NCBI GenBank assembly: GCA_949775045.1
Contig: OX459100.1
Coordinates: forward strand, 10,762,331 to 10,826,330
Length of the DNA stretch: 64,000 bases
Source: Metridium senile
Lineage: Eukaryota > Cnidaria > Anthozoa > Actiniaria > Metridiidae
Reading direction: 5' to 3'
The notes beneath the pieces are model-generated. The model saw only the letters and a program-made list of their open reading frames with translations. It was not told the DNA's origin and made no database searches. The position numbers and the translations under genes were made by a program. Below, one piece after another: positions 53,955-64,000 of the stretch; position 1 is the first letter of the stretch, and each line of letters begins with the position of its first letter.

Positions 53955-54560
53955 GTTCACTGCATGGTATTCGGTTTTCAAAAGTTTTTCAAGTATCTAG
54001 TTTGCAAAGTAAATCCAAGGCTTTAATTGAGTGCAAACGTTAGCCCAACCACGCCAACGCCGTGTTCAACCGGTCTGTACAAACAGTTGATTGCAAAGTG
54101 TTCCCCCAAAAAAATGTGAAATGCGCTTTTTAAGCACACATTACATTACAAACTTATGATATACGTATATCTCCTCCAAACCGAAGTGTGCGCCTCAAAT
54201 AACAGTTTGTACTTATTGTTTTAAAATTTAAAGTGCATTGAGCCGGAAGATGCGTTGTCGTGTAATATTAAACATTTTGTCAGTGATTGACAGATATATA
54301 TATTGACAAACATTTTCAAATGAAAAGCAATGTCAAAATTGCAATTTAATTCAGTTTAATTTCGAGTTTTCAACAGGCAGAAACACCTGTGCAGAAAAGT
54401 GGCCTTTTAAAACTGATTGAAAACTTCCATTGCTCTTTCATTTGTAATAAAATGTCTTTATTCATAATTGTATTTTATTTTGTGTAAAAAAATTTAAAAT
54501 CTAATCGGCCTTTTCAAAAATGTACTTTACAGGGGAGGGGAGGGGACGGGATGGAGATGA
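53955..54560. other. Divergent intergenic region
   Basis: Between the minus-strand receptor G and the plus-strand WD40 gene, so it must hold both promoters. AT-rich; a GA-rich/G-rich run (GGGGAGGGGAGGGGACGGG) lies at 54532-54550. No gene. Confidence 0.4.
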
Positions 54561-54564
54561 GATC

Positions 54565-54605
54565 TATCCCACAATGCAATACGTGCATAATTCCAAGATG
54601 GCGGA
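54565..54605 (+). promoter_or_regulatory. ZNF143-like and YY1-like sites of the WD40 gene
   Basis: TATCCCACAATGCA (54565-54578) matches the core of the Staf/ZNF143-THAP11 site (CCCAnAATGC). CCAAGATGGCGGA (54593-54605) matches the YY1 consensus. The pair is typical of TATA-less housekeeping promoters in animals (established knowledge), about 110-150 bases before the proposed start codon. Confidence 0.55.
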
Positions 54606-54716
54606 CCACCTACGTTGACATGGAAATTATGTCAACAAACTTCCAAAATGGCTTCTTTTGCTGAAATATTGACGAAATAATTCAACAAAATTCTTGATAG
54701 GTAAGGAAAATACAAG

Positions 54717-57700
54717 ATGGGAGTCAAAGGATTGGACGAAACCAGCATTGCTGGCAACCAGAATGGTGCAACTTGGGTCCATCAATCGCTCGCACAGGTC
54801 AATACCGAAATTTCGACAGAAAAAAATATTTTTAAACTATTTTGTTGAAGAATTGTTTCATGAAAAAAGCTTCAATTGTATTTTATATATTGCAGGTTAA
54901 GATAAAGGTAATGAAAGGACACAGTGATTCCGTGAATTCGTGTGAATTTTGCTTTGATGACGAAAAGATTGTGACCTCGTCAAATGACTTGACTATTAGA
55001 CTATGGGTAAGAGATGTGAAAATAATATAAAGTTTTATACTGTTTTGTTGAATATCTAAGCTAATATTTATAATCCACAGATATTACTTAGACTGCATAT
55101 TTATTAGTAAACTGTCGCTTTGTGTGGACTGTATATTAAATTAAAGATTTATTGGTAGATGCGTTGATAGGTTGTTTTGTTGATACTATCATTTAAAATT
55201 TGATAGATTGGTTGATCGAATAATGAACTGTTTTCATATTATTGTATATGATTGATGGATCATCGAATGATTGATTGGTTGAATGACTGACTGACTGATT
55301 GATTGACAGCAATTAAACTTATGATATGACCAATTGATTGATTGATTGAACTACTGACTGAGTGACTGACTCAGTATTTGATAGGATAAATTGATTGTTT
55401 AACTGATTGGTCGATTGATGATTGGTCAATTGATCGATTAATTGCTTACTTGATTGATTTGTCGATTGATTGATTGGCTGTCCTTTTGATTAATTGATTG
55501 CTTAATTGATGGATTGGTTGATTGACCTTTTGATTGATTGGTCAATTGATTGATTGATTGATTGGTCAATCGATTGTTTGATTGATTGGTCAATCGATTG
55601 ATTGATTGGTTGATTGATTGGTTAACCTTTTGATTGATTGGTTGACCTTTTGATTAATTAATTGATTGGTTGACCTTTTGATTGATTGGTTAACTTTTTG
55701 ATTGATTGATTGCAATATCTGCACATAATATACTTAACATTTGTTACTTAGGTTATTATTTGCAATGATAAACTAGTTACATTCATACCTTAAAACTATC
55801 ACTGTACTTTCTTGATCAAGCCCTCTTGACCTTGAGCCTTTTCTATATAAAAAAAATATATATATAAATTATAATTATTATTATCATTGTAGTGATTGAA
55901 TGTAAACAATAATTAAAACTAAATAGTATGAATTGATAATAATAATAATATACTAGTTTATTTGCTAGTTTCCAAAAGTAATAATTATTAACTTGTAAAG
56001 CACCAAATATCATTATACATTTTCTTTGCATTTAAAACAAAAATACTAATTCATACTCAATCCTTTGCTTTCTATTTTTTTATTTAGCACTATTTTCTAA
56101 TTAGTAGAGTAATTAGTAGAGTAGAGCCGTTCTCACTAACCTGTGAAACACATCTTAAGGCCCGTGCAAACGCACGCAACATTGTTGGACCAACATGGTT
56201 GCTCCAACATGTTGGGCCTGTTTAAACACCCTGTTGGATGATGTTTGATGAAACTCATCCAACATTTCTTTTGTTCTCGTGTTAAACAAACTGTATCGCA
56301 ACAATGTTGTGTGCGTTTGCTCGGGCCTTTAGTGTATTACTCTGTAATGTACCTTATTCTATTGTTTTCTTTTGTTGTTATTTGACTATCACGCTGTTAC
56401 TTATATACATTGTTTTACAAGTTAATGAGAACAACTCTATTGGGGGTAAACCATTAGACTTTTGAGGGCGGGTTGTGCAAATATTTGTTGCAGGATAATT
56501 TTTCCCATTCTACGTATGTGCAGGAATTGTTTTATCAACTTGCACGAATATTTTTTTTATGCTGTGTACATTTTTTTTTCTCTCTTTAAGTCTGTGCTCA
56601 AATTTTTGGGGGGATTTGCCCCCCCCCCCCCCCCCCCCCCTCAAAAATCTAATGATCCACCCCTTACATAAGTGCGAGTGCTCTAATAATTTTATTATTA
56701 TTAATTTCATTACAGGATACTGCATCTGGAGTTCAACTAAAAACATACAAAGGACATTCATCATACATCACATGCTGCTATCCAGACTCAGTTAACAACA
56801 AGTATGAATGATAGACAACTTTCATCAATGGCCACCACTTATCATAATTTGTAAAATTGATGTTTTAAGAAAAAGAAAGCTATCATATGATAGACATTCA
56901 CCATAACAATAGCTTGTGAAAGTTTGAGAAAAAACGATTAAATTTGCAAGAAGCTATCAGAGTTTGAAAAATCAGAAAAACATCAAAACGAGGCATCAAA
57001 GACCTCAGCAGAAAATTACATACAAATCTCTACATTTTTCATTGAGCATAACATCTTTGGTATTTTAGCCAGAGCATCAAAACCTTCCAAACATGCCTAT
57101 TTGAGGTGGTTCTTTCATATGACAGTGCTAAAATATTAAAATATCTGTTTACTTGAAAAATAATTTTCCGGTACATATACTATAGTATTATGGTGATTAT
57201 GAAAGTGGTCTAGCTATTAGATGCTCTTGTGCTGTTCTAAAAACTCGCACTTGACTTTCAAGTCTGATGTGTTAACCACTACACCTCAAGGACCAACCCA
57301 TTCATGGTGTAATATATATATAAAAATATATATCATAAATTAAAAAATTCACAAATAATTAATAAGAAATTTACAAAAGAAATCCATCCGTGAGGAGTTC
57401 TGTAAATCTTATACAGATTTTGTCCTGATTTGCATAAGTATCAACTTGAATTTTCTAGGACAGACTTACTTTTATCTTGACAAATTTAGTAAAATTTGAA
57501 AGAATTAATGTTGGACTTATAATCAGATAATATATTGTATATATTACTTAAAAATGGGCATATTGTCTGGAATGGAATCAAGGTAGATCTAGAATTGACA
57601 CATACATTTATAAGATTGACTAAGTTATATATCGTTCTTGTTTAGGTTGGCTTCAGGTGGATGGGACAAGTATGTCTATGTTTGGGAAGTAGAAACTGGA

Positions 57701-60700
57701 CAAATCCTGGTAAGAAAACTATTTGTAATAACAATAAAATGATGATGATGATGATAATAATAAAGCTAAAATTGCCTCCCCCTTAAAAAAAGCAGCTTAT
57801 CCTAGGAATAATTTATTCATGCAAAGTTGTCAATAGAAATACAAGAATCTTCAATAAAGAGTCAATAATAATAATAATAATATTGTTATATCAGTTATTT
57901 AAAATTACTAGGGAATTGCTTCGAATTCATTCCGCAGTTTCACTAAGAGACACACTTGTAAACAAGTCAAAGTTAAAACAGACAAACTAATAATAATAAT
58001 AATTAATTTCTTAAGCACATTCCATACTATCTCAATACTTACAAAGTATGATCACTGATCAACAACAAATATCATTTACATAAAAATAGATTTTGACATA
58101 GTTCATAAACATTGTTCAAATAAATAAGAAAGTTTTTAGCTTCTTTTTGAAAAGGTCTACAGATGGTAGCTATACCAACTAAGTATATATTCTAATCATT
58201 ATCACCATCACCTTCATCATTACCTTTATTATTGTTCTTGTCATCATCATCATGGTTATACCACAAACATCATTTTCATTGCCATCATCAATATATCGTC
58301 CTCATCATCAATTATCATCATCCTCATTATGATCACCATTCTCACAACCATCATCATTGTCGCCACCATTATCAACACATTGTCATCATCATTAATTAGT
58401 ATCATTATCATCACCACCACCATCCACAAGACATTCTCATTAATAATATTATCATCATCATCATTACCATCATCATCATTACCATCATCTGTGCTAATTA
58501 TTGACATTTTCTCCTTGTTTAGTGGAGTGCAATTCATGAAGGCATCGTCACAACATGTCACTTCTCTAGTGACGGCAAGTACTTGGTCACAGGGACTGAC
58601 TTGGATTTTGCAACTTATGTATGGGATGCCAGGGAGGGGAAACTCATCAAAAAACTTATAAGTAAGAACAGTTTATTGTTATTAGTCGGGCTAGAGGGCC
58701 CAACTCTAGGTTTACCTTTTAGCCAATCTATGTATGTATGTATGTATGTATCTATCTGTCATGTCACGTATAGGCCCCCATGATGCTTTGGGAACGAACA
58801 CAGGAAGCCCAAAGTCACGTGTTAAATCAAACTACCATGGAATGTTCATTCTATCATAAAATTAGGATTGTTTAGCCTACTGTGTTGATTTTATGACTAG
58901 CCTGACTTCACGTCTAGTTTATTATACATCTAATTGTAAGAATGTTGTCACATGAAAAAACAACATTAGTAATATAGTAAGAAAGGAATAACAAAAGAAA
59001 AAGTTCAGCTTGAGTGATCAATAACAAAGTCAGGACAACCTACTTGCAATTAGGTGTAACTATTATTTATTATTATGTAGAATTAATTGGCGGGACTGGA
59101 AAGAAGCTGAACAGATCGCAGCGGACAGGCCAAAGTGGAGGGAGTTGTTTCTCGCCTCTTGCTTTGGCAAGGAGCTAGGAGAAAAGAAGAGAATTAATTG
59201 AGTATAATTTTTATTTATTCTTTGTAACTAGATCATCGTAGTACAGTAACATGCTGTAGGTTTTCTCCTATTGAGAATCGTATCTGTACAACATCAATGG
59301 ACAAGACAACAAAGATCATTGACATGAGAACATTTAACACCAGCAACAACAATGTCACCCTCAGTCTAGGGTAAGTTATATCAATCTTTTAACAGTGTTA
59401 AACATAACGTTTGACTGTACATTATTTTCTGAAGTTATTTATTTATTTATTTACCATAGTAAGAGCAGTCCCTCTCTGCCAGGCTTTTATGCTCTGGTTT
59501 GAGACCTGACTACTGTGTCGGGAGGGAGACAATCCCCTGCTCTTTTCGAAGAGCACAGCAGGATCTTTTACGTCCACCCTATATAGGAAGTTAGAGTAAA
59601 GGCAGACGGGACCTCCGGCTTTACGTCCTTATCCGAGAAGACGGGGTACATAGAGAGTAAAGTGTCTTGCCCAAGGACACAACGTAATTGCCCGGGCTGG
59701 GAATCGCACCCAGACCACTAGACCATTACACCTTTCAAGTTCACTTGGAAGTTACATCATCATCTTCATGTCTATTTATAATGTCATATTTCCACCATAA
59801 ATGTGGGTTAGATGCTGCATTGTTGCACTGCAGCCCTCTATCTTTCCCGGTCACCAGCATCTGCAGCTGTGAGGCCAGACATCCTAAGATCTTCTGTTGT
59901 TACCCCTCACTAGGTTTTACGGGGCCTGCCTCTCTTTTTATGGCCATCCCGGCTTGGAGGCTGGTTATTTTGTTCATCCAAAGTTATAAAGTTTGTATCA
60001 TACTTTGGTCCAAGTTCATTCTCAAAAATGATGAGAGTGTATTTGATACTTTATCAAGCACAGTTTGTTACCAATCAATGCATGCATACTATCACTTATA
60101 AAACCTTTTCTTTTAGGGGTCACATCAACGTTATATCAACATGCTCGTTCTCAAGAGATGAGCATATGTTGGCTACAGGGTCATGGGATAAAAACATCCA
60201 ACTGTGGGATGTAGCAACTGGGGTGTACAGGACTAAAGGGCCCATGACACTGTCTAAAGGACATGAGGGCTCTATTAGTGCATGTGAATTTAGCAAAGAT
60301 GGTAAGAACGGATTGTAATAGTGATAGTGATGATGATGATGATAATGACACTGTCTAAAGGACATGATGGCTCTAAAAGTGCATGTGAATTCAGGCTAAG
60401 ATGGTGATTTTGATGATGATAATGGTTTCCACAAGTGCATGTGTATATAGCAAAGCTGGTAAGAAGCGATAGCAATAGAGATGGTCATAGTGATGATGAT
60501 GGCAATAAAGATAGTGATGATGATGATTATGATTGAAGTATATCAGGCAGTGCATGTGAACCTAAGAAAAGATGGTGATAGTGATGATGGTATTTGTGAT
60601 GATGATCATAATGATTTTGATAATGATGATGATGATGAAAGTAGTGATGATGATGATGATGATACAAATAATGCTAATGATAATAAACATAATGATAATA

Positions 60701-63136
60701 GCAATCATGATTCATAGCTATTTTCTCATCTATTCGTATAATATTTATAGGATGTACTCTGGTATCGTCATCATTTGATGAGACTCTGGTCATATGGGAT
60801 GTTGAAAACCTATGTCAGAAATTCGCACTCAAGGTAAAGTACTCAATGATAATATTCTAAATGTCATGTTTACATTATTTTGGACAAATGGCTGAATACT
60901 AAATTCTGAAACGCATACATAGTTTTATTTAGTACCTGATATTTACATGAGTGTATAAATATAATATTTAAGCTTACAGTAGTGGTACAAGATTTAATAT
61001 TTACAAGCAAATGTATAGTAGAGTACAAACACTAAAAGTGTGCAGCATAAATACCACTAAATATTGCTAAATTATGCAAATTATTTTGTTCTCTATTGTT
61101 TAATCAACACTATTTAGTGGTAAATAGTACAAAGTATTGCACACTTTTAGTGTTTGTACTCTAGTACAAAAGATAGAGTACTTATGATACACATACATGG
61201 CCTTGTATATTAATGTCAATCATGATTTACATTATTTCTTATTTTGTAATTAGGGGCATTCAGGCTGGGTGAACGACTGCAGTATCAGTGACAATCAAAA
61301 ATGGGTTTTATCATGCTCAAAGGTAATAAAGTAACAAGTTAATAACTAAGAATAATAAAGTGAGAGTTTGAAATGAAAATAAAGTGTACAATTTTCTATA
61401 ATCACTTGCATAATGTACAGGTATGCATTTACACTTATATAATAAACAGGTTCCCATTTAAATCTGTACTTTCCCATTTAAATCTGTACTTATGCAAATG
61501 TTGTTTGGTACAATCAGAGTATATTGATTGGTTGATCTGTGTGTTTAGCACACATCAACAAAATTTGCATAAGTACAGATTTAAATGGGAAAGTACAGAT
61601 TTAAATGGGAACCTGTTAGTATTATTAGGAGGGTCATAGTGAAAACTACTGGGCAACCAGTAACTACGTTAACCCTCATTAACTAAAGACTCATCATCAT
61701 CATCATAAAAATTTACATTTACATTGTTACAATAATATAATTTGCCAATGTAGCATAATTATAATATATATATTGTGATATGCCATTTGAAATTTATTAC
61801 AACACTTTTCATAATTATGAGACAACTAACGTTCAAATGTCAAAAAGAAAAAGGTGGTTTATGCTGCTGTCAATCAAAAATAATTAGGTGGTACCTTTGA
61901 CTTTTTTATTGATGGCAGTTAAAAGCATGACTGTTGTCTTATCTTTGATTGCCACAGAAATATTATGAAAAGCGCTGTAAATTCACTGTCTTTTGTTAAA
62001 AGTACTAAGTATTATTAAGTATTATTATTGTTGTCGTAGTTGTTGTTGTTATTGCTATTACTCTACCTTGATAATGATTATCCCATCAGCTTTGCAACCT
62101 AAAAAACAGGAAATGTTATAACATTGTTGTATTTGTGTATATAGGACCATACAGTAAGACTATGGAACATAGAAACCAGCGATGACATACCAGTAGTATT
62201 AGAACACAGAAAGAACATTGGACTGAGATTAGTTAATGTAAGTATTTATTTGTTTTGAAAATCATAAATTTCATAAATCTATACATGTATTCATAATTGA
62301 ATAACTCATGAATAATCCATTGGAATTTTACAAAAGAAATCATATCCATTCGGTAATGAGTGTTTTAAATCTTCATAATTTTTGTGTTATGTACACCTAT
62401 TTCAATAATGGTTGCCACAATCAAAGCTACAGTGAACAAGTAAAGCCTGCAAAGGATGTTGGTATTTCTTATTTTCTTATCTATTTAGTACTCAACCTTT
62501 TCTAAATTGGTATACGCCTAAACTTCCCTCTTTGTCTAAGAATGACTCATCACCTTGGACAACCTTTTTGAAATTGGTGTATGCCTAAACTTCCCTTTTT
62601 GTCTAAGAATGACTCTTCACCTTGGACAACCTTTTTGAAATTGGTGTATGTTCCTATCTTGGAATGACATAGTCCCTTGAACAACTGTTTTAAATTGCCT
62701 ATTTTTTAGTATGCCTATAATTCCTTGTCGTCTTGAAATGACCTATCTCCTTGGACAACTGTTTTGAAATAATTATATGCCCATAATTCCTCTCTACATT
62801 ACAATGAATCTTTTTGTCAAACAACCTTTTTGAAATGTGTGTATGCCTATAATTCCTTGTTGTCTTGAAATGACCCGTCTCCTTGGACAACTGTTTTAAA
62901 ATAGTTGTATGCCTATAAATATATTTTCAATTTTCAACAAATTTGTTATTATTACTATTATACTATCACTATTATTTCTAAGTACATTAAACATATCTAT
63001 CTGTTCTCTACTTTATTTACAGTGCCAAATCTGCAGCAAGCCTTTCTCCATCGCCCAACTAGAAGAAGCTGAAAATGCAAAGTTTTGTGTATTCTGTCGT
63101 CTGGAACATCCATCAATGTATGAGCCTCCAATATAG
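54717..63136 (+). CDS. WDR88: WD40 protein resembling WDR88, 11 exons
   Basis: Exons: 54717-54797, 54896-55006, 56716-56801, 57646-57709, 58523-58661, 59232-59370, 60117-60301, 60751-60833, 61254-61322, 62145-62237, 63023-63136. All phases join, giving 387 residues. Seven WD blades can be read: GHSDSVNSC...TIRLW; GHSSYITCC...YVYVWEVETG; HEGIVTTCHF...TYVWDAREG; NHRSTVTCCRF...KIIDMRT; GHINVISTC...IQLWDVATG; GHEGSISAC...LVIWDVEN; GHSGWVNDC...TVRLWNIET. They form one propeller, a protein-interaction scaffold. The tail has C-x2-C (CQIC) and C-x2-C (CVFC), possibly a zinc knuckle. Exon 1 is the least certain (GTCAAT donor); the rest have standard GT-AG sites. The symbol is an inference from blade sequence and order. 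Confidence 0.85.
55150..55712. repeat. TTGATTGA minisatellite in WD40 intron 2
   Basis: Long imperfect (GATT)n array with higher-order phrases such as TTGATTGATTGGTCAATCG and TGGTTGACCTTTTGATTGAT. Confidence 0.85.
56159..56327. mobile_element. 169-bp MITE (GGCCCGTGCAAACG family) in intron 2
   Basis: Inverted ends GGCCCGTGCAAACGCACGC...AACATTGTT and the complement ending GCTCGGGCC, flanked by TTAA and TTTA. Internal CCAACATG...CATGTTGG palindromes. Confidence 0.75.
56610..56650. repeat. Poly-C tract in intron 2
   Basis: 22 C residues at 56619-56640, preceded by TTTTTGGGGGGATTTG and followed by TCAAAAAT, so the flanks form a G-run/C-run inverted pair. Likely hard to sequence accurately. Confidence 0.8.
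57235..57300 (-). repeat. tRNA-like relic in WD40 intron 3
   Basis: The minus strand reads GGTCCTTGAGGTGTAGTGGTTAAC (A-box-like), a GACTTGAAAGTC arm resembling a TGA-anticodon stem, and GTGCGAGTTT (weak B box). No proper acceptor stem; probably a tRNA-derived SINE remnant, not a tRNA gene. Confidence 0.35.
58195..58500. repeat. ATC/CAT trinucleotide tract in intron 4
   Basis: Imperfect (ATC)n with ATT and ACC variants, ending ~20 bp before the exon 5 acceptor. The Met/Ile-rich frames in it are artefacts of the repeat. Confidence 0.85.
59085..59205 (+). mobile_element. Small RT C-terminal relic in intron 5
   Basis: A 37-codon frame with RDWKEAEQIAADRPKWREL followed by ASCFGKELGEKKRIN and a stop, the closing motif of non-LTR retroelement polyproteins. 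Nothing upstream remains. Confidence 0.5.
59435..59732 (-). mobile_element. tRNA-derived SINE in intron 6
   Basis: On the minus strand it starts with TAATGGTCTAGTGGTCTGGG (A box) and GGGTGCGATTCCCAGCCC (B box), passes a conserved-looking centre (GACGTAAAAGATCCTGCTGTG), and ends in an (AAAT)n tail at 59435-59453. About 300 bp. The exact superfamily is not asserted. Confidence 0.75.
60302..60720. repeat. Exon-end duplications and GAT repeats in intron 7
   Basis: The 3' end of exon 7 with its donor (60246-60306) is duplicated at 60346-60405 and, more weakly, at 60428-60468 and 60545-60580, separated by (GAT)n tracts. The copies have mutated donors (GATGGTGATT, CTGGTAAGAA, GATGGTGATA). Confidence 0.75.
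61021..61162. mobile_element. 142-bp MITE in intron 8
   Basis: Inverted ends GAGTACAAACACTAAAAGTG and its complement, flanked by TA. Inner arms ACCACTAAATA / TATTTAGTGGT. Confidence 0.8.
61445..61617. mobile_element. 173-bp MITE with doubled ends in intron 9
   Basis: The perfect ~55-bp inverted ends contain TCCCATTTAAATCTGTACTT twice in tandem on each side, starting AACAGGT. The loop is about 60 bp. Confidence 0.85.
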
Positions 63137-63600
63137 ACAGCTACAGTGTAGGCATCTTAAGCAGATGGAAACCCTATATTGATACAAGACAAGTGTTTGA
63201 ACGTGTTCAAAATGACCTTGTTTTCATGAAATATTTAAAACATGCGAAAGCAGTCAAGTTTTTTAGCCAGCTTCAAGGTGTTGGAATTTGGAGGAAGCAC
63301 TCTTTCAAGCATTTGAAATTACTGCTTAATACAATGTATATTAATGGATCTCTGCCGCACAACTGTGAAAAGAGATAGAGACTGTTTCCAGAGCAGTAAT
63401 GTTTTGTAAATAAAGAGGTTGGTAAGTTATATTAAAGAGAAGTTTTTAATTATGTGTGATAATGCATTTTTTTATCTGCTACACCACTGCAAGATGAAAA
63501 AGAGACTGTCTCCAGGGCAGTAATTATTGTAAATAAAGAAGTTTGTAAGTTATAATAAAGAGATGTTTGCAAATGTTTTGATGATAGTTCTCTGACCTTC
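63137..63600 (+). promoter_or_regulatory. WD40 gene 3' UTR with duplicated poly(A) region
   Basis: GTAAATAAAGAGG (63406) is a poly(A) signal. The ~65 bp around it (CTGTTTCCAGAGCAGTAATG to AAGAGAAG) recur at 63507-63570 with a second GTAAATAAAG. A 61-codon frame at 63193-63378 is taken as UTR. Confidence 0.6.
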
Positions 63601-63744
63601 ATATGCTTTTCTTGTCTCTGTGGAAGGATTGCTGGAAGAAGGTTTTGACCTGCTGTGCAGATGATTTTCCTATGATTGTTGACATTGTCTGGGGAGATAT
63701 AGCAAGCCATTGTCATTAACATAATAAACATCACAATCGTCAAT

Positions 63745-64000
63745 GGCATCTTAGCTTTCATATACATCATCATAATCATTATTATTATATTTTCATCAAG
63801 TATCATCATCATCATTGTCAACATCATTATCACTACCACCCTCATCATCATTGCCACCATTATTATCATCATCATCACCACCAACACTACCACCATTATC
63901 ATCATCACCACCAACACAACCACCATCATCATTATCACCACCACCATTATCATCATCTCTACCACTATCATCATTATTGTAATCATTATCACTACTACTG
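63745..64000. repeat. ATC/ACC trinucleotide tract at window end
   Basis: Imperfect (ATC)n and (CACCAC)n, continuing to the edge. Met-rich minus-strand reading is an artefact. Confidence 0.85.

Noticed and set aside
54641..54675. ATGGCTTCTTTTGCTG as the WD40 gene start
   Set aside because: Frame stops after ten codons (GACGAAATAA) with no suitable donor; the ATG at 54717 joins exon 2 in phase.
57235..57300. Candidate tRNA-Ser gene on the minus strand
   Set aside because: No acceptor stem and a weak B box; kept only as a tRNA-derived relic.
58256..58661. Met/Ile/Asp-rich frames on both strands in WD40 intron 4
   Set aside because: Trinucleotide repeat artefacts overlapping the real exon 5.
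63450..63992. Met-rich 180-codon minus-strand frame
   Set aside because: Produced by the ATC/ACC trinucleotide tract.

Overview
The window reads as nuclear DNA of an anthozoan cnidarian (stony coral or sea anemone; inferred). It is AT-rich, with intron-containing and intronless genes, CR1/L2-like and RTE-like LINE pieces, many fold-back elements, and an expanded family of intronless class A G-protein-coupled receptors (GPCRs). No species can be assigned from sequence alone.

Layout. 1-4600: a minus-strand retroelement ORF1 (coiled coil plus FP25K-like domain) split by a plus-strand LINE with endonuclease and reverse transcriptase. 4600-48400: a plus-strand array of 16 receptor copies in six subtypes (called A-F here by their N-termini), plus shorter receptor relics. 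The order A-D-B-C-C-E (block I, about 4.6-19.6 kb) recurs as A-D-B-C-C-C-E (block II, about 23.4-43 kb), and a third round begins B-A-A'-F (43.6-48.4 kb). Shared TE insertions, relics and spacers show segmental tandem duplication. Copies that look functional are D1, B1 (altered tail), C2, E1, B2, C3, C4, C5, E2 and F. A1 is open but lacks TM3. C1, A2, D2, B3, A3 and A4 are broken. A divergent member (G) lies inverted at 53.0-54.0 kb.

Mobile DNA explains most of the rest: a 3.76-kb TTAA-flanked transposon with about 740-bp inverted ends (19653-23408), two copies of a smaller TTAA element, three copies of a GATGTACTCG fold-back element, two related TA-flanked MITEs, a nested 1.56-kb insertion, LINE fragments carried inside both blocks, and a 205-bp tandem amplification inside a reverse-transcriptase relic (49.0-50.0 kb).

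54.5-63.4 kb holds an 11-exon plus-strand gene for a seven-bladed WD40 protein resembling WDR88, with a C-terminal Cys-x2-Cys pair. All splice phases join cleanly to about 387 residues. A ZNF143-like and a YY1-like motif lie just upstream. Its introns carry MITEs, a SINE and tetranucleotide or trinucleotide repeats.

The receptor array looks like a rapidly evolving sensory or peptide-receptor cluster (inference). The extracellular end and TM3 vary between copies, while the third intracellular loop and TM6 are nearly invariant. Local duplication, deletion fusion, gene conversion and pseudogenisation are all visible.
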